Of a stretch of 64,000 bases of DNA, positions 1 through 10,053 are shown piece by piece (positions within the stretch are counted from its first letter, which is position 1; each line of letters begins with the position of its first letter). The notes beneath the pieces were generated by a model. That model ran no database searches and had not been told where the DNA came from. It worked only from the letters and a program-made list of their open reading frames with translations. This DNA comes from Clavulina sp. PMI_390 (Eukaryota > Basidiomycota > Agaricomycetes > Cantharellales > Hydnaceae): positions 334,442 through 398,441 of the forward strand of contig WIDE01000021.1 of the NCBI GenBank assembly GCA_015039315.1, given 5' to 3'. The position numbers and the translations under genes were made by a program.

Positions 1-321
1 CGAAATCGACCGCACGCCGACCTTCTGGTAGCAAGAACCTAAGCAAGGCAGCCGGTCCTCTCTTGATCGACATAACCTTGCTAACCTGGCCCAGATCTCG
101 CATAGAACTATGACCACCCAAGGACACCATCCATTTGAGAAAGGCTGTAACGTGAGTGAAGTCTCTCGGTGTTCCATCGAAAAGGACAAAGCGAAGGTTT
201 TTCACAATATGTTTCATTCGAGAATCCAGAGCTTTTTTCTTGGTCGTGGATGATGTGATGATACACGGGAGGGTTGCATGGTCTGTGACTCTCCATTCGG
301 ATAACTGGACGTTTGACAGCA
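1..321. other. Gene-free window edge
   Basis: No convincing gene seen. This is the 3' flank of the first F-box-like gene. Short open frames on both strands lack family motifs or codon structure. Confidence 0.4.
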
Positions 322-1722
322 CTACGACAACTGCTGGATGTTAACAAGACGCTCGTGCGGTGCACATTTTTCAACATTGACATCCCACTCTCCACCAACA
401 TCGCGCTCAGCGCGGATGCGGAAGGCGAGTTGCATCTCTGCCTCTCGCTTGAAGTGAAAATTGGTTCCACCTACATCAATCCATACGCGGAGCAGGGTGG
501 TAGGACATTCGTATGAATTAAGAAGACTTTTTAGAGCTTGAGATATGTCCAAAACCGGCGATCCCGGTTGCGATGATGCGCCATTGGGGGAGCAGTGTAA
601 GTCCGGGCCACAGTGACCAGCCAGATAGCGGACGATTCCGACACCGAAATGGCCAATGTGGAGAAATTTTAGGCAAGGTAAGGCGGCAAAGGAATGGGGC
701 GTTATGGTATCTACCGCGAATTGGAGCGGGAGGGAAGTTCCTACGGGGTCTACTTGGTGGTAGTGCGGTAGTATCTCTAATTCTTGGATGGTTGGATGTG
801 CGAAGCTGGATAGGTGCGGTACGTCGTGGTCGTTTCTGACCATCCAAGCGCAGGAGAGCCGCTGTAACGATGGAAAGCCTCGGATATGCTCCTGGAACGC
901 TACGCTGTCGAGCCTGTATTCGCTGCTCTGAAATTCCAGTAAATCAGCTCTGCCAGAGAGCCATCCCAGGAGCTCGGCATTGCCACGGGCGCGGCGCAGT
1001 GTGTGGAGCGAATTCGCTGGAAAGCCAGAGGGGTGTGTGTCAAGAGGCATCGAGAGAGTGGTGATATTAGGGTATGCGTCGAAAAGTGCGCGAGTTACTG
1101 CAACAGGCTCGTTGGCTACAACCAGAGTTTCGATCTGATGGGAAAATGAAGCTGCGATGAGGGCCTGAAACAGATCTTGTGGATATGTGACTAGCTTGCT
1201 CATGGCAGCATAATATTCCTCAGAGTGCTTAGCGGGCATGATCCTTAAACGTTTGAGGTTCGTCACGAGGGAAAGCGCTTGTTGAAGGGCTAAATCAAGA
1301 GTATAATCAGAGGTAGCGTTCTCTGTGGCTGAATTGGCTCCTCTTTCCTGCCAAGTATGAACGGCTGTGTAGAGCGAGAGGGATCGAATGGAGGCGGCAC
1401 GCCGATGGTTGCCCATAATGAAGGCCGCGAACTCATGCAGAGTATTAATCGCTGCTCCTGGGGCCCAAGGGGCGACTGCGATGGAGTGCGACACTAGAGG
1501 TTCAGAATCTGCATTGAACGCTCGACAACACAGGGAATATGATTTGAGGTCGATAAGAGGGAGATAGGCGATTATATCATGGCGAAGTTCAGCGGGAAGA
1601 TGTCTCGAAAATGCGAGAGTATCTGTCATCGTGAGGAATATAGACTTTGGACTATTGCTGTGTTGATGTGGTAGCTCGCGTTCTAGGTTGTGGGCGCTTG
1701 TTGAGTCACACGCCTGTTCCAT
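322..1722 (-). CDS. F-box-like protein, subfamily A
   Basis: Single-exon frame of 466 residues. Around residues 40-72 it carries the block LPAELRHDIIAYLP ... DLKSYSLCCRAFNADS, matching the helical F-box-like core shared by fourteen other genes here. F-box proteins bind Skp1 and bring substrates to an SCF ubiquitin ligase. The remaining 390 residues have regularly spaced leucines (LTNLKRLRI, LPCLKFLHIGHFG) that resemble a degenerate LRR array and end in LLRVWIDVGG and LVNIQQL, the subfamily signature. The ATG at 1722 is usable, but an internal Met at 1629 (MTDTLAFSRH) matches the N-termini of its paralogs better. The F-box role is inferred from motif and family, so the substrate is unknown. 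Confidence 0.75.
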   Translation of the reverse strand: MEQACDSTSAHNLERELPHQHSNSPKSIFLTMTDTLAFSRHLPAELRHDIIAYLPLIDLKSYSLCCRAFNADSEPLVSHSIAVAPWAPGAAINTLHEFAAFIMGNHRRAASIRSLSLYTAVHTWQERGANSATENATSDYTLDLALQQALSLVTNLKRLRIMPAKHSEEYYAAMSKLVTYPQDLFQALIAASFSHQIETLVVANEPVAVTRALFDAYPNITTLSMPLDTHPSGFPANSLHTLRRARGNAELLGWLSGRADLLEFQSSEYRLDSVAFQEHIRGFPSLQRLSCAWMVRNDHDVPHLSSFAHPTIQELEILPHYHQVDPVGTSLPLQFAVDTITPHSFAALPCLKFLHIGHFGVGIVRYLAGHCGPDLHCSPNGASSQPGSPVLDISQALKSLLNSYECPTTLLRVWIDVGGTNFHFKREAEMQLAFRIRAERDVGGEWDVNVEKCAPHERLVNIQQLS

Positions 1723-1996
1723 TTAATTTCACGCCACTCCTAAGACGCTCAGACAGCTTCGACAAAACTGGGGAGCATATAGATACTACAGGGTTTACGA
1801 GAAGTATTATTGCATCAATTTGAAGTCACTTCGTAGCTGGAAGAAAATCCGTGCCTCAATGGCTGCGGTTGTTCATGTTACAGTAAGAATTACAGTCTAT
1901 CGAAGTCAAAGCTACAGGGGATAGTCAAAGCTATCGGTGTGGTGATTACACTACAGAAAGGTGGTCGAGCAAAATCAGCACCCCGCTCCACAAACG

Positions 1997-4151
1997 TCAG
2001 GCTGATGGCTCACTTGGGGAATTCTGCGTTGACAGTGAGTTTACAGTAGCAGCGAGAGTGCTTTTGAGTGATGTGGTAAGATTGGCTAGGAGAGCAATCG
2101 TCACCAAACACACAAGGTCAACGAAGCCATGATGATTATACCATCAGCGAGAAAGAAACTTACCCCATGCGGGAAAGTACATCGTGATCTCATCAAGGAA
2201 GTCGAGTAATAATTCAATTGAATGGCAATAGCCAACCATTAAGGCAGGCTTTTCGCTAGCCTTGGAATGTTGGAGCTCCCAAGCGATGATACGAATCGCG
2301 TCCATCATATGACCCTGCCAATGTTTCATGAGGAACAAGACCTAGCCAGCAGTCAAAGTGTGAGTACCTACCGCGTTTACAAGGCGAAGCTGAGCTTTGA
2401 GATGAGGGTGGATTTGAAGATCTTTACAGATGTCAACGAGGGCTTGTACACATTGAAGCATCTTCTTTCTTGCTTCCATGTTATCGCCTGCTTGACTGCC
2501 GTAAAACACTATCCCACATCCATAGAGGGTGGCCGTCGGGCTGAAGGAATTGAACGCTTCATCGGGTTGTGACGTGTGAGGGTCAGAAACTGGAAGAGCG
2601 AGCTGTTGAACACGGAGGTGAGATTCAAGAGCCACATATTCATCCTCCAAAGCGTGGTAGCTATCCGTAGAGGCTGAATAAAGGATTGATATGAGATGAT
2701 GGAATGAATGAGAGGACCAAGTCACGTACGAGCCTCAATAAGAGCAAACCTATGTGTCCGCTCAAAAATTTTGATAACTGAGAGAATGGTATGGACAACT
2801 GATTCAGAATGCTCCTCCTCTGTTGGAGAAATCTGTGGAAAAAGCTTTAGGGTCGCGGAATATTATGTTTGCAAAAGAGGACCCACTCCGCTGGCATTAT
2901 CGGTACGGGAGCTTGGCATCCATCTATCGTCATAACTGAATGCCGGGGGATGTCCGCACAAGACAGACAAAGCCTGACCAACAACATACACAGCGTGAGC
3001 CAGCCGAGCCCGATTATCTGCTTCCACCGCGTCTCTGGGCGGAGGGAGAAGGAACGCGTTAGACGGGTCATTCTCCCCACCCATGATAGGATTTCCAGGG
3101 ATATCCAGGCCGCACGCCAGTGCGAAGCAGGTCATCGCGCCGACAGCTGTCGTGCATTCCGTGAGCCGTTTCTCTGTTGCAAAGAAACAACTAAGAATGA
3201 TACTAGCCCATAAGAAGTGGGTAGGGCGGTCAGCGAACATGAGGGATTGTTGCAGGTGATGGCGAGTGCGCTGGATGAAATAAGACTGGAAGGCAATCAG
3301 ACCTCCCCGATTACTTGCACAAGCGGCGAGGTAACATGCGTTCAACAAGCAGGGGTGGATTGCGTCCCGATGAGAGGAAGGGAGAGAAACGCATTGAAGA
3401 AAGTAGGGCATGTCAAGGAAGAAAAAGTACTGTGAACGATGAGGAAGGAATAGCTCGATCCTACGCGGCAGGATGTTAAGCAATAGCAACGGTTCGGTGC
3501 TGTAAGAACAGTACTCACAGTTGCACAGATAGCGAGAGGGGCAGCTCTTCGAGTCCTGCTGCCCTGTACGAGTGCAAGTCACGTTCGAGGGCTTTCAGGA
3601 TGGCAAGAGGATCCACTTCAGTGATGTCTTCGTCTGAAGCCACTCTCTCTTGTTGCTCAACAATATCGTCCTCAGGAATTGAAATTGTGGGAGCATGAGG
3701 AACTTCGACTGTATCGAGGATTTGCCGGAGGCGAGATGAATCCTCAAGCCGCTCGATTCGCTGGACGAGTCGTGCAGTTGCCACAGAGAGATTATGTGCC
3801 GACGGAAGAGTAAGCTTGTGAATGATCATCTCTAGTTCGATGGCACGGGCTTGGAGAGTTTGCACTGGGCGGCTCCTCGCTATGCCTGAAGCCCAACTGC
3901 ACTCTTTCTGGAGGCGCTGGCAGCGGGAGCACACTGGTTTCAACCCATCGCATTTCTGGAGAAAGATGTTGAGAACACAATCGAAATCGCCGAAGAGAGT
4001 CGTATGACGAGGGAGAGGTATAGTGAAGCATGAACAAGCAAGCGAGAAGGAATGAGTAAAAGGGAACACAATGAAGCTTTGAACTAGTGGACAACACACA
4101 TACCACCCTGCGGTTACGACAAGTCAAGCAAGCTGTTCCTTTCGAAAGCAT
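1997..4151 (-). CDS. Zn2Cys6 fungal transcription factor
   Basis: Seven-exon model: 4151-4104, 3955-3519, 3460-2887, 2832-2730, 2673-2372, 2341-2164 and 2085-1997, giving 576 residues. The first intron splits the zinc cluster: exon 1 gives ACLTCRNRR and exon 2 gives KCDGLKPVCSRCQRLQKEC, so all six cysteines are present in C-x2-C-x6-C-x8-C-x2-C-x6-C form. A short Glu-rich linker follows, then the fungal-specific middle homology region (exon 3, including CLLNACYLAACASNRGG and ADRPTHFLWASIILSC). The exon 3/4 donor (GTGGGT at 2886) is weak. The protein is a nuclear DNA-binding regulator; its targets are not visible. It sits between two F-box-like genes, and its C-terminal half has a paralog at 36915-37950. 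A CACGTG box lies about 210 bp upstream. Confidence 0.85.
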
Positions 4152-5036
4152 GGCTCATGGCGGGTGGGGTCGAGGACAAGGTGCCTGATGATCGGGTTTT
4201 ATCCTGCCGAGCACTGATAGCCCACAGGGTTAGATCTGCACCTTCAGACATTAGAGTTTATCACAGCCAAGATTGATCGGATGCTTAACCCACTCTGTTG
4301 GTTGGGCGCAGTCCGTGGGGATTTGCGCCGGCGGAGTGGAGGCTTGCACCCCCTCTAAATCTCACGTGTCCGCTCGTTACGTAACACCTCCACACGCCAA
4401 ACACGGCTCTTTTCGTCGTTCAATATCGTCGGCGGCCACCGACGATTGTGCGAAACCGACTGCCCCACCAACCTGTTGGTACCAAAATTCTGTCCAACCT
4501 AACACCAACTACCACGTCGAACGAAGTCCTGTCTACTGCCCGACAATGCCGTGGGATGTAGACAGATGATTACTCAGTGTGGCCGCAGTGAGATCATGGA
4601 CTACCCAACATGGCAACGCAGCGACAAAACTTGGATACGTGATACCGGGAGTGTTCATCCCGTTCGCAGTGATGGATAAGAGAAAAACGGCTACGGAGGG
4701 TTGATGGAGGCGCGGGAGAAATGATGGGGAGCGCAGCAACGAGAACCGCGGGAGGAGTGGATGAAAGGATGAGCGATCGGACGCTATAGATTTTGTGAGT
4801 TTAGATCAACAATCGGCACTGGCAAAGGAATTTGTTCTCCAAGGGAAAGGGTAGTCAACTTGGTGTTGATTGAGTTTTGTTGGAGGTCTAAGCCGGAGCA
4901 AGGATAGAAGATGCCATTGTCGTATGGCGATTGGCCTGCACTCGTAGAGTCCCTGCATCTTCTCATCAAGCAGCTTCCTAATTTTTGGTAACGGTTTTCC
5001 GACCAACCATTAGCCTGGTATTACTGGATTCGCTAG
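4152..5036. other. Intergenic, no gene recognised
   Basis: About 885 bp between the transcription factor start and the 3' end of the next F-box-like gene. It includes a CACGTG hexamer near 4363, plausibly in the transcription factor promoter. Short frames here have no recognisable motifs. Confidence 0.4.
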
Positions 5037-6335
5037 CTACAGTAGCTCTTCAATGGTAACAAGACTTTCACATAATTCGCAACGCTCAACACTGACAGCC
5101 CACTGCCCTTCGCCAGTCTCGCGCTCGGCGCGAATACGAAGTGCAACCGTCATGCCAATATCGTATCCCCCTATATCAACCCATACGCGCAGCAGCGAAG
5201 CCGGGCATTGGCCCAAATCAAGAAAGTCTCGTAGAGCTTGCGATGTGGCTAAAAGAGGCGAGCCCAGAAGTGGTCGTGGGTTATTCTGGGAGAAGTTTGA
5301 ATCTAGCTTGTACTCTGTCACAAGGTAGCGAACGATTCCCAGGCCGAAGTGGCCGATGCGGAGGAACCTCAAGCAAGGAATAGCGATCAGGGAATGCGGT
5401 GGTATCATGTCCAATACGAATTCGGGATTGAGGCAGGCTTCCGCAGGGTCCACCCCGTAGTGTACTCTGAGCTCTAGGTCTTGGATAGCTGGGTGAGCAA
5501 AGGCGGATAAACTTGGCCGCCGCTGTATCTCTAGGCCTGCGACAATACAAGAGTAGGAGAACCGCTGCAGTGATGGAAATCCCTGGACGTGATTCTCAAA
5601 AAACGTATACATGTAGCCAAATATCTCCGGGCTGGTCTGAAACTGTAGTAGGTCAGCTCTACCAGCGAGCCACTCCAGCAGCTCGTAGCTTCCGTGGGCT
5701 CGGCGCACAGCACTCAACGAGTTTGGAGCGAGATATGACGGATTTCTCTCGAGGGGCATGGAAAAAGTACTGACGTCAGGAAATGCATCGATAAGTGCGT
5801 GGATATTTTCGGTTGGTTCGTCAACTATGACGAGAGTTTCGAGCTTCCGCTCGAACAAGTAATCTGCAAATGCTCGATACAAAGCTTGAGGATATGGAAG
5901 AGGTGAGTTGTTGTTCATATGATAGAGCTCAGGGCGTTCGGTCGACATGATCCTTAGACGCCTGAGATTTGTTAAGAGAGGAAGCGCCTGCTGAAGGGCC
6001 ATACGAAGGGTATCATCAGATTCAGCCCTCATAGTGGCCAAATACATCTCTTTCGTGTCCCAGTTATGAACCTCCTTGTAGAAGGAGAGGGATCGAATGC
6101 AGGCAGCACGAGGATGGTTGCCCCTGAGGAAGGCCACGAAAGCGTGCAGCGCATCCGTCGTAGGCCCCGGAGGGGTGATAGCGACGGAGCGCCATAATAG
6201 GGGCTCAGAGTCTGCGTTGAAAGCTTGGCAACACAAGGAGTAGGCTCTGAGGTCCGTGATCGGAAGATACGTGAGCATGGAGGAGCGAAGCTCGGGAGGA
6301 AATTGTCTCGAGAACTCTAGAGGACCAGCCGCCAT
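5037..6335 (-). CDS. F-box-like protein, subfamily A
   Basis: Single exon. The start is placed at the ATG at 6335 (MAAGPLEFSRQFPPELR), because the longer frame would need a TTG start and adds a Lys/Pro-rich leader that the paralogs lack. The product is 432 residues. The F-box-like core LRSSMLTYLPITDLRAYSLC lies at residues 15-40. The body follows subfamily A: LLTNLRRLRIMSTE, IPCLRFLRIGHFGLGIVRYL and LLRVWVDIGG near the C-terminus, ending VTIEELL. It is closest to the genes at 322 and 6764 by shared C-terminal motifs. Probable SCF substrate receptor; its target is unknown. Confidence 0.75.
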   Translation of the reverse strand: MAAGPLEFSRQFPPELRSSMLTYLPITDLRAYSLCCQAFNADSEPLLWRSVAITPPGPTTDALHAFVAFLRGNHPRAACIRSLSFYKEVHNWDTKEMYLATMRAESDDTLRMALQQALPLLTNLRRLRIMSTERPELYHMNNNSPLPYPQALYRAFADYLFERKLETLVIVDEPTENIHALIDAFPDVSTFSMPLERNPSYLAPNSLSAVRRAHGSYELLEWLAGRADLLQFQTSPEIFGYMYTFFENHVQGFPSLQRFSYSCIVAGLEIQRRPSLSAFAHPAIQDLELRVHYGVDPAEACLNPEFVLDMIPPHSLIAIPCLRFLRIGHFGLGIVRYLVTEYKLDSNFSQNNPRPLLGSPLLATSQALRDFLDLGQCPASLLRVWVDIGGYDIGMTVALRIRAERETGEGQWAVSVERCELCESLVTIEELL

Positions 6336-6763
6336 CAGGAATGCGGGCTTTGTCTTTTTGTCGTGTGTATGTGGTGGGTTGGGTTCAGGCTGTGGGCGCT
6401 TGTTCTGTTTGGTTTTGCGCAGTGGAGATTTGGATGGCTTCAGCAAAACCTGAAATCCAAGGACACGATATAAGTCTATAAATTAGCCCGCGGTATCAGT
6501 CGAGCTGTGATTCCTATATTTTGCATGGTATCCCCTTCATTAGTGGCATGAATAATTCGATCGGTGTCCACCGTACATAGTGTGGGTGCCTTGGAATGAA
6601 TATACCGGGCATGGGAGATTAGGTCTGGCTTTTTTGAACCTTATATCAAGAAGCAAAAACGCAGCCAAGATCTCGAAAGTATCCAATTCGAGGATACGTA
6701 TATCTGCGTCCATCACGCAGATGTCCTGGACAAGCGCAGTGCCTGATCCTCTACTGGGCACTC
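6336..6763. other. Intergenic, promoter of 5037 gene and 3' flank of 6764 gene
   Basis: About 430 bp. It may hold the 5' leader of the downstream minus-strand gene. No further coding signal was seen. Confidence 0.35.
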
Positions 6764-8101
6764 TCAACCAAACGAAGCTATAACTTTGATCGTGACAAAT
6801 TTCTCACATGGCAGACACTGTTCAACGCTGACTCCCCAGTATCCTTTGGCGTCGCGCTCAGCGCGAATGCGAAGCGCAGCCTCGTGATGCCAATCATCAC
6901 CATGGCCCCCTAGGTCAAACCACACCCGTGATAACGAGTTTGAGAGCTTGCTCGCATTGAGGAAATCTCGGAGGGCTTGAAAAGTGATTGAGAGCGGGGA
7001 CCCCGTCGGGATGACCGGCCGGGAGGGCTGTGAATCCAGGCCATACTCAGAGACGATGCGCTCACGGATTCCCTGGCTACAATTACCAATGTGAAGGAAT
7101 TTTAGTGAAGGAAGTGAATGTAGTGAGTGCAGCGGTAGTGCATCTAGCACGAATTTTGGTGAGAGACAGACTTCCGCGGGGTCTGTGTGGTAGTGCAAAC
7201 CAAGCTCCAGCTCCTCGATTGTACGATGGGCAAAGTTGGATAAAATTGGCTGTCGATCAAGCTCAGCTCTCGGGTGAACAGATAAAGTCCAGCTCAGTCG
7301 CTGGAGCGATTGAAATTGGTTGATGGTGCTGAACTCTGGGTCATAGAGTGCCGCAATATCGTTGCCTTGGAAGTGTAATAAGTCAGCAGTCCCGGCGAGC
7401 TGCAGTAGGAGTTGGTAGCTCCCATAAACTCTTTGCAGCTCGGAGAAAGAATCAAAAGGGAAGGGAGAGAGGATGGTGCCATAAGGCATTAAGAAATTGC
7501 TAATGTTTGAGAACGCGCTGAGAAGCGCGTGATTTTGTGGAGCAAGTTCGTCGCTCACGGTCAGAGTTTTAAGTCTGTTTGGAAATGGAGACCCGATGAG
7601 GGTCTCAAATAAATCTTTTGGGCATTGGAGTGGGGAGTAATCAGGCCGGCGGCCGTTACAAGGTCTGTACAAGGAACGTTGTACAGCGGGATCGACCATA
7701 ACCCCCAGATGGCCAAGGTTGGTGAGCAGTGAGAGCGCCTGCTGCAGGCCAGCGCGAAGGGCAACATTAGTTGGAACGCCTCGGATCCGACTGAGATAAA
7801 ATTCAAGCCCGTAGCGATCAATGATAGCTTTGTAGAAGGATAGGGATTTCACGCAGGCCGCCAACTCTCGGTTGGCCAAAAGGAACAGTACGAACGCGTG
7901 TAAAGTCCCAGACGGTTTTACGGGGAGCTTGACAATGACGGAGCGCCACAGCATAGGAATAGTATCCGCATGAAAAACGCGAGAGGCTAAGGAGTATGAT
8001 TTGAGATCAGCAATGGGCAGGTAGGTGATTACGCGATGCCGGAGCTCAGGTAAAAAATGTCTCGAAAATGTGAGAACGTCTCCCATCTCGTTTCTAGACA
8101 T
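6764..8101 (-). CDS. F-box-like protein, subfamily A
   Basis: Single exon of 445 residues. The ATG is at 8101, with an in-frame Met five codons later. The F-box-like core LPELRHRVITYLPIADLKSY is at residues 17-37. Leucine-rich segments include LLTNLGHLGVMVD and LPSLKFLHIGNCSQGIRERI. The C-terminal block SLSRVWFDLGGHGDD...AALRIRAERDAKG is shared with the genes at 322 and 5037. The C-terminus KFVTIKVIASFG extends slightly past the usual VTIxEL ending. Probable SCF adaptor; no substrate can be inferred. Confidence 0.75.
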   Translation of the reverse strand: MSRNEMGDVLTFSRHFLPELRHRVITYLPIADLKSYSLASRVFHADTIPMLWRSVIVKLPVKPSGTLHAFVLFLLANRELAACVKSLSFYKAIIDRYGLEFYLSRIRGVPTNVALRAGLQQALSLLTNLGHLGVMVDPAVQRSLYRPCNGRRPDYSPLQCPKDLFETLIGSPFPNRLKTLTVSDELAPQNHALLSAFSNISNFLMPYGTILSPFPFDSFSELQRVYGSYQLLLQLAGTADLLHFQGNDIAALYDPEFSTINQFQSLQRLSWTLSVHPRAELDRQPILSNFAHRTIEELELGLHYHTDPAEVCLSPKFVLDALPLHSLHSLPSLKFLHIGNCSQGIRERIVSEYGLDSQPSRPVIPTGSPLSITFQALRDFLNASKLSNSLSRVWFDLGGHGDDWHHEAALRIRAERDAKGYWGVSVEQCLPCEKFVTIKVIASFG

Positions 8102-8471
8102 CGTACTTGATGTGGTGTAATCGCACCTAACGGCTGGTGGTGGTGGTGGATTTTATTCAGAGCAAGTTAGGCTCGGGTGAGCGCTTACAACCGGAGGAAG
8201 CCTTCAATTCAACAGCTCAGGGTGACATGAAAATTCACACATCCTGATGCCCTTATGAGAGAGAGAGAGAGCATCGGTTTTACCACGTCGGACTGCCATC
8301 CTTGGCGCCTAGGGCGGGAGCTATACCAGAGGGTTTATGCCCTTATGCCCTTATGTATATTGTCGAGTATAGGCATAGTAAACTACAAGTCAGGACCAAG
8401 CTGTTGAGAGTACAACAAGAAAGAAGAGTGAGAAGAGGAAAGCTCGGTGCAATATCCCGCTTGCAAGATGA
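8102..8471. other. Intergenic with conserved 3' flank
   Basis: Contains a short GA microsatellite near 8262. The stretch 8375-8470, 3' of the next F-box-like gene, is recognisably similar to the 3' flanks at about 11235-11320 and 13520-13610, so untranslated sequence was duplicated with the genes. Confidence 0.5.
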
Positions 8472-9929
8472 TCAAATTCGCCGTTCCCAGAACCGGCGAA
8501 CGTAGGCAAAATCTCGACCCAACTGCCCATCGACGTCTTCACTGCACCATACCATCTTCGCTTGTACAAACCAGGTACCCCCTGAGCCATTCCGCTCAGC
8601 CGAAAAACGAAGACGGGGCATTAGTCCGGTAGGAAATAGCCGTTCTTGGGAGCAGTCGATCCAAATCTGTTGCAGGGGATGAGGGTATCCTGCTTCGGCT
8701 TCAAGACGTTCTTTAAGAGCCTCCATAACAACCTGGATAGCTTCTTCATTCAGCTGGCCCGCTGGGTAGGGTGTTGGCTTGGCACCTGGATGTGGATGAT
8801 CCATTACAATAGCTTGAAATATGCGAGGATTCACATGAGTGATATGCAGATGTTGGAGCGATGGTAGGTGAGTCAGGGAATGTGGCACAAGGAAACCGGA
8901 TATATAGAGTTGGGATAGAACCATAGGCGCGATGAGGCCTGGATTGGATCCGCCACAAAGGTGGCCCAGCTGTACGGTCAATGATTCTAGTTTGGGATGA
9001 GCGAGCTTCGAGAGGAGATGCGGGGATACTTTAGCATAGTCTCGACGATCGACATTCAGGACGGAGAAGTTGAGATGCTTCAGAGACTCGACGTGACGGG
9101 CGAAGCGACCAAGTCTGCGAACACATGTCGCGATATCCAGCCATGACACAGTCATTTTGAACTTGCTGACCGCAGACTGACGTGGGAGGGCTTTTAGCAA
9201 CTCCGTTGGACCATATGTTCGTTGGAGATGCATAAACGAGCTTGGATCAGGGGATGCAGGGTAGATATTGGTGCGATTGGAACTGTAGCAAACGAGGGTG
9301 AGTAAGTTGGGGAAGATTTCCTTTATCCGCTGAAATCCCACTGAGTCGCCTGGGCTGTCAAACGAGAGGTGGGTCAACGTATCCCTAAAGGCCGCTGACG
9401 TGAATGCGTCATAAAGATGGTTGAGTGCACTTGGATTGGGGTTTTCGCAAATCGATCCTTCAGTGATAACCATAATATCTAGGCGCACAACGCCACTCAT
9501 TAGAGAAAGCGCGTGAGTAAGATGGGCCCAAAAGGCGGTATCAGGCTTGAAAATCCAGTGTTGGATAGGCTCTGTTGGCGAGTCCCGGTACCAGAAAAGA
9601 AACGACTTGACGAGACGAGCGCGATGAGGATACTTGATCATTAGACGGCAGAAGTCGTCGGGACTGTTTTGGGAGTGTAGCGAGCGCACACGGACACTAC
9701 GCCAGAGATAGCGAATTGCATCCACATGAAAGGCATGGCAAACCAACGAGTACGACTTGAGGTCTTTCCCCGGGAGGTATGAGGCGATCTCGGCGCGAAG
9801 TTCGGGAAGGAAGCTTCTGGTAAAGCTCTCCAGCTTGTCTGTTGCGTCAGCACTGGATGAAACGTCTAGATGTGGGTTGATGCTTTGAGGGTTGGCATTG
9901 ACCTCGGGAGTGTTCGCCGACGAAGCCAT
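8472..9929 (-). CDS. F-box-like protein, subfamily B
   Basis: Single coding exon of 485 residues starting at the ATG at 9929 (MASSANTPEVNANPQS). The F-box-like core is FLPELRAEIASYLPGKDLKS at residues 39-58, followed by SLVCHAFHVDAIRYLWRSV. The C-terminal signature QAKMVWCSEDVDGQLGRDF...YVRRFWERRI defines subfamily B. The upstream sequence shows a likely 5'-UTR intron (9998 down to 9935, GTAAGT to CAG), and GTCAC repeats lie about 105 bp before the ATG. Its nearest relatives are the adjacent genes at 11321 and 13611, consistent with local tandem duplication. Substrate-receptor role inferred. Confidence 0.75.
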   Translation of the reverse strand: MASSANTPEVNANPQSINPHLDVSSSADATDKLESFTRSFLPELRAEIASYLPGKDLKSYSLVCHAFHVDAIRYLWRSVRVRSLHSQNSPDDFCRLMIKYPHRARLVKSFLFWYRDSPTEPIQHWIFKPDTAFWAHLTHALSLMSGVVRLDIMVITEGSICENPNPSALNHLYDAFTSAAFRDTLTHLSFDSPGDSVGFQRIKEIFPNLLTLVCYSSNRTNIYPASPDPSSFMHLQRTYGPTELLKALPRQSAVSKFKMTVSWLDIATCVRRLGRFARHVESLKHLNFSVLNVDRRDYAKVSPHLLSKLAHPKLESLTVQLGHLCGGSNPGLIAPMVLSQLYISGFLVPHSLTHLPSLQHLHITHVNPRIFQAIVMDHPHPGAKPTPYPAGQLNEEAIQVVMEALKERLEAEAGYPHPLQQIWIDCSQERLFPTGLMPRLRFSAERNGSGGTWFVQAKMVWCSEDVDGQLGRDFAYVRRFWERRI

Positions 9930-9934
9930 GGGTA

Positions 9935-9998
9935 CTGAGGAGGATTCTCTTAGATGAATTAGTGATGGATCAAGGGAAGTTGGCCACAGGGTACTTAC
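9935..9998 (-). other. Probable 5'-UTR intron of 8472 gene
   Basis: On the minus strand a GTAAGT donor at 9998, a CTAAT-like branch site and a TCAG acceptor end just before the ATG. The 64-bp length matches introns elsewhere in the window. Comparable 5'-UTR introns precede the 11321 and 14917 genes. Confidence 0.55.
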
Positions 9999-10033
9999 GA
10001 GACCGACGGAGATCGCGCGCAGGAATCGAAACG

Positions 10034-10053
10034 ACGCGTGACGGTGACAGTCA
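10034..10053 (-). promoter_or_regulatory. GTCAC repeat box upstream of 8472 gene
   Basis: Minus strand reads GTGACTGTCACCGTCACGCG. GTCAC[C/T]GTCACG is shared with the promoters of the 11321 and 14917 genes. Binding factor unknown. Confidence 0.45.

Noticed and set aside
8262..8275. GA-repeat microsatellite
   Set aside because: Too short to be informative.
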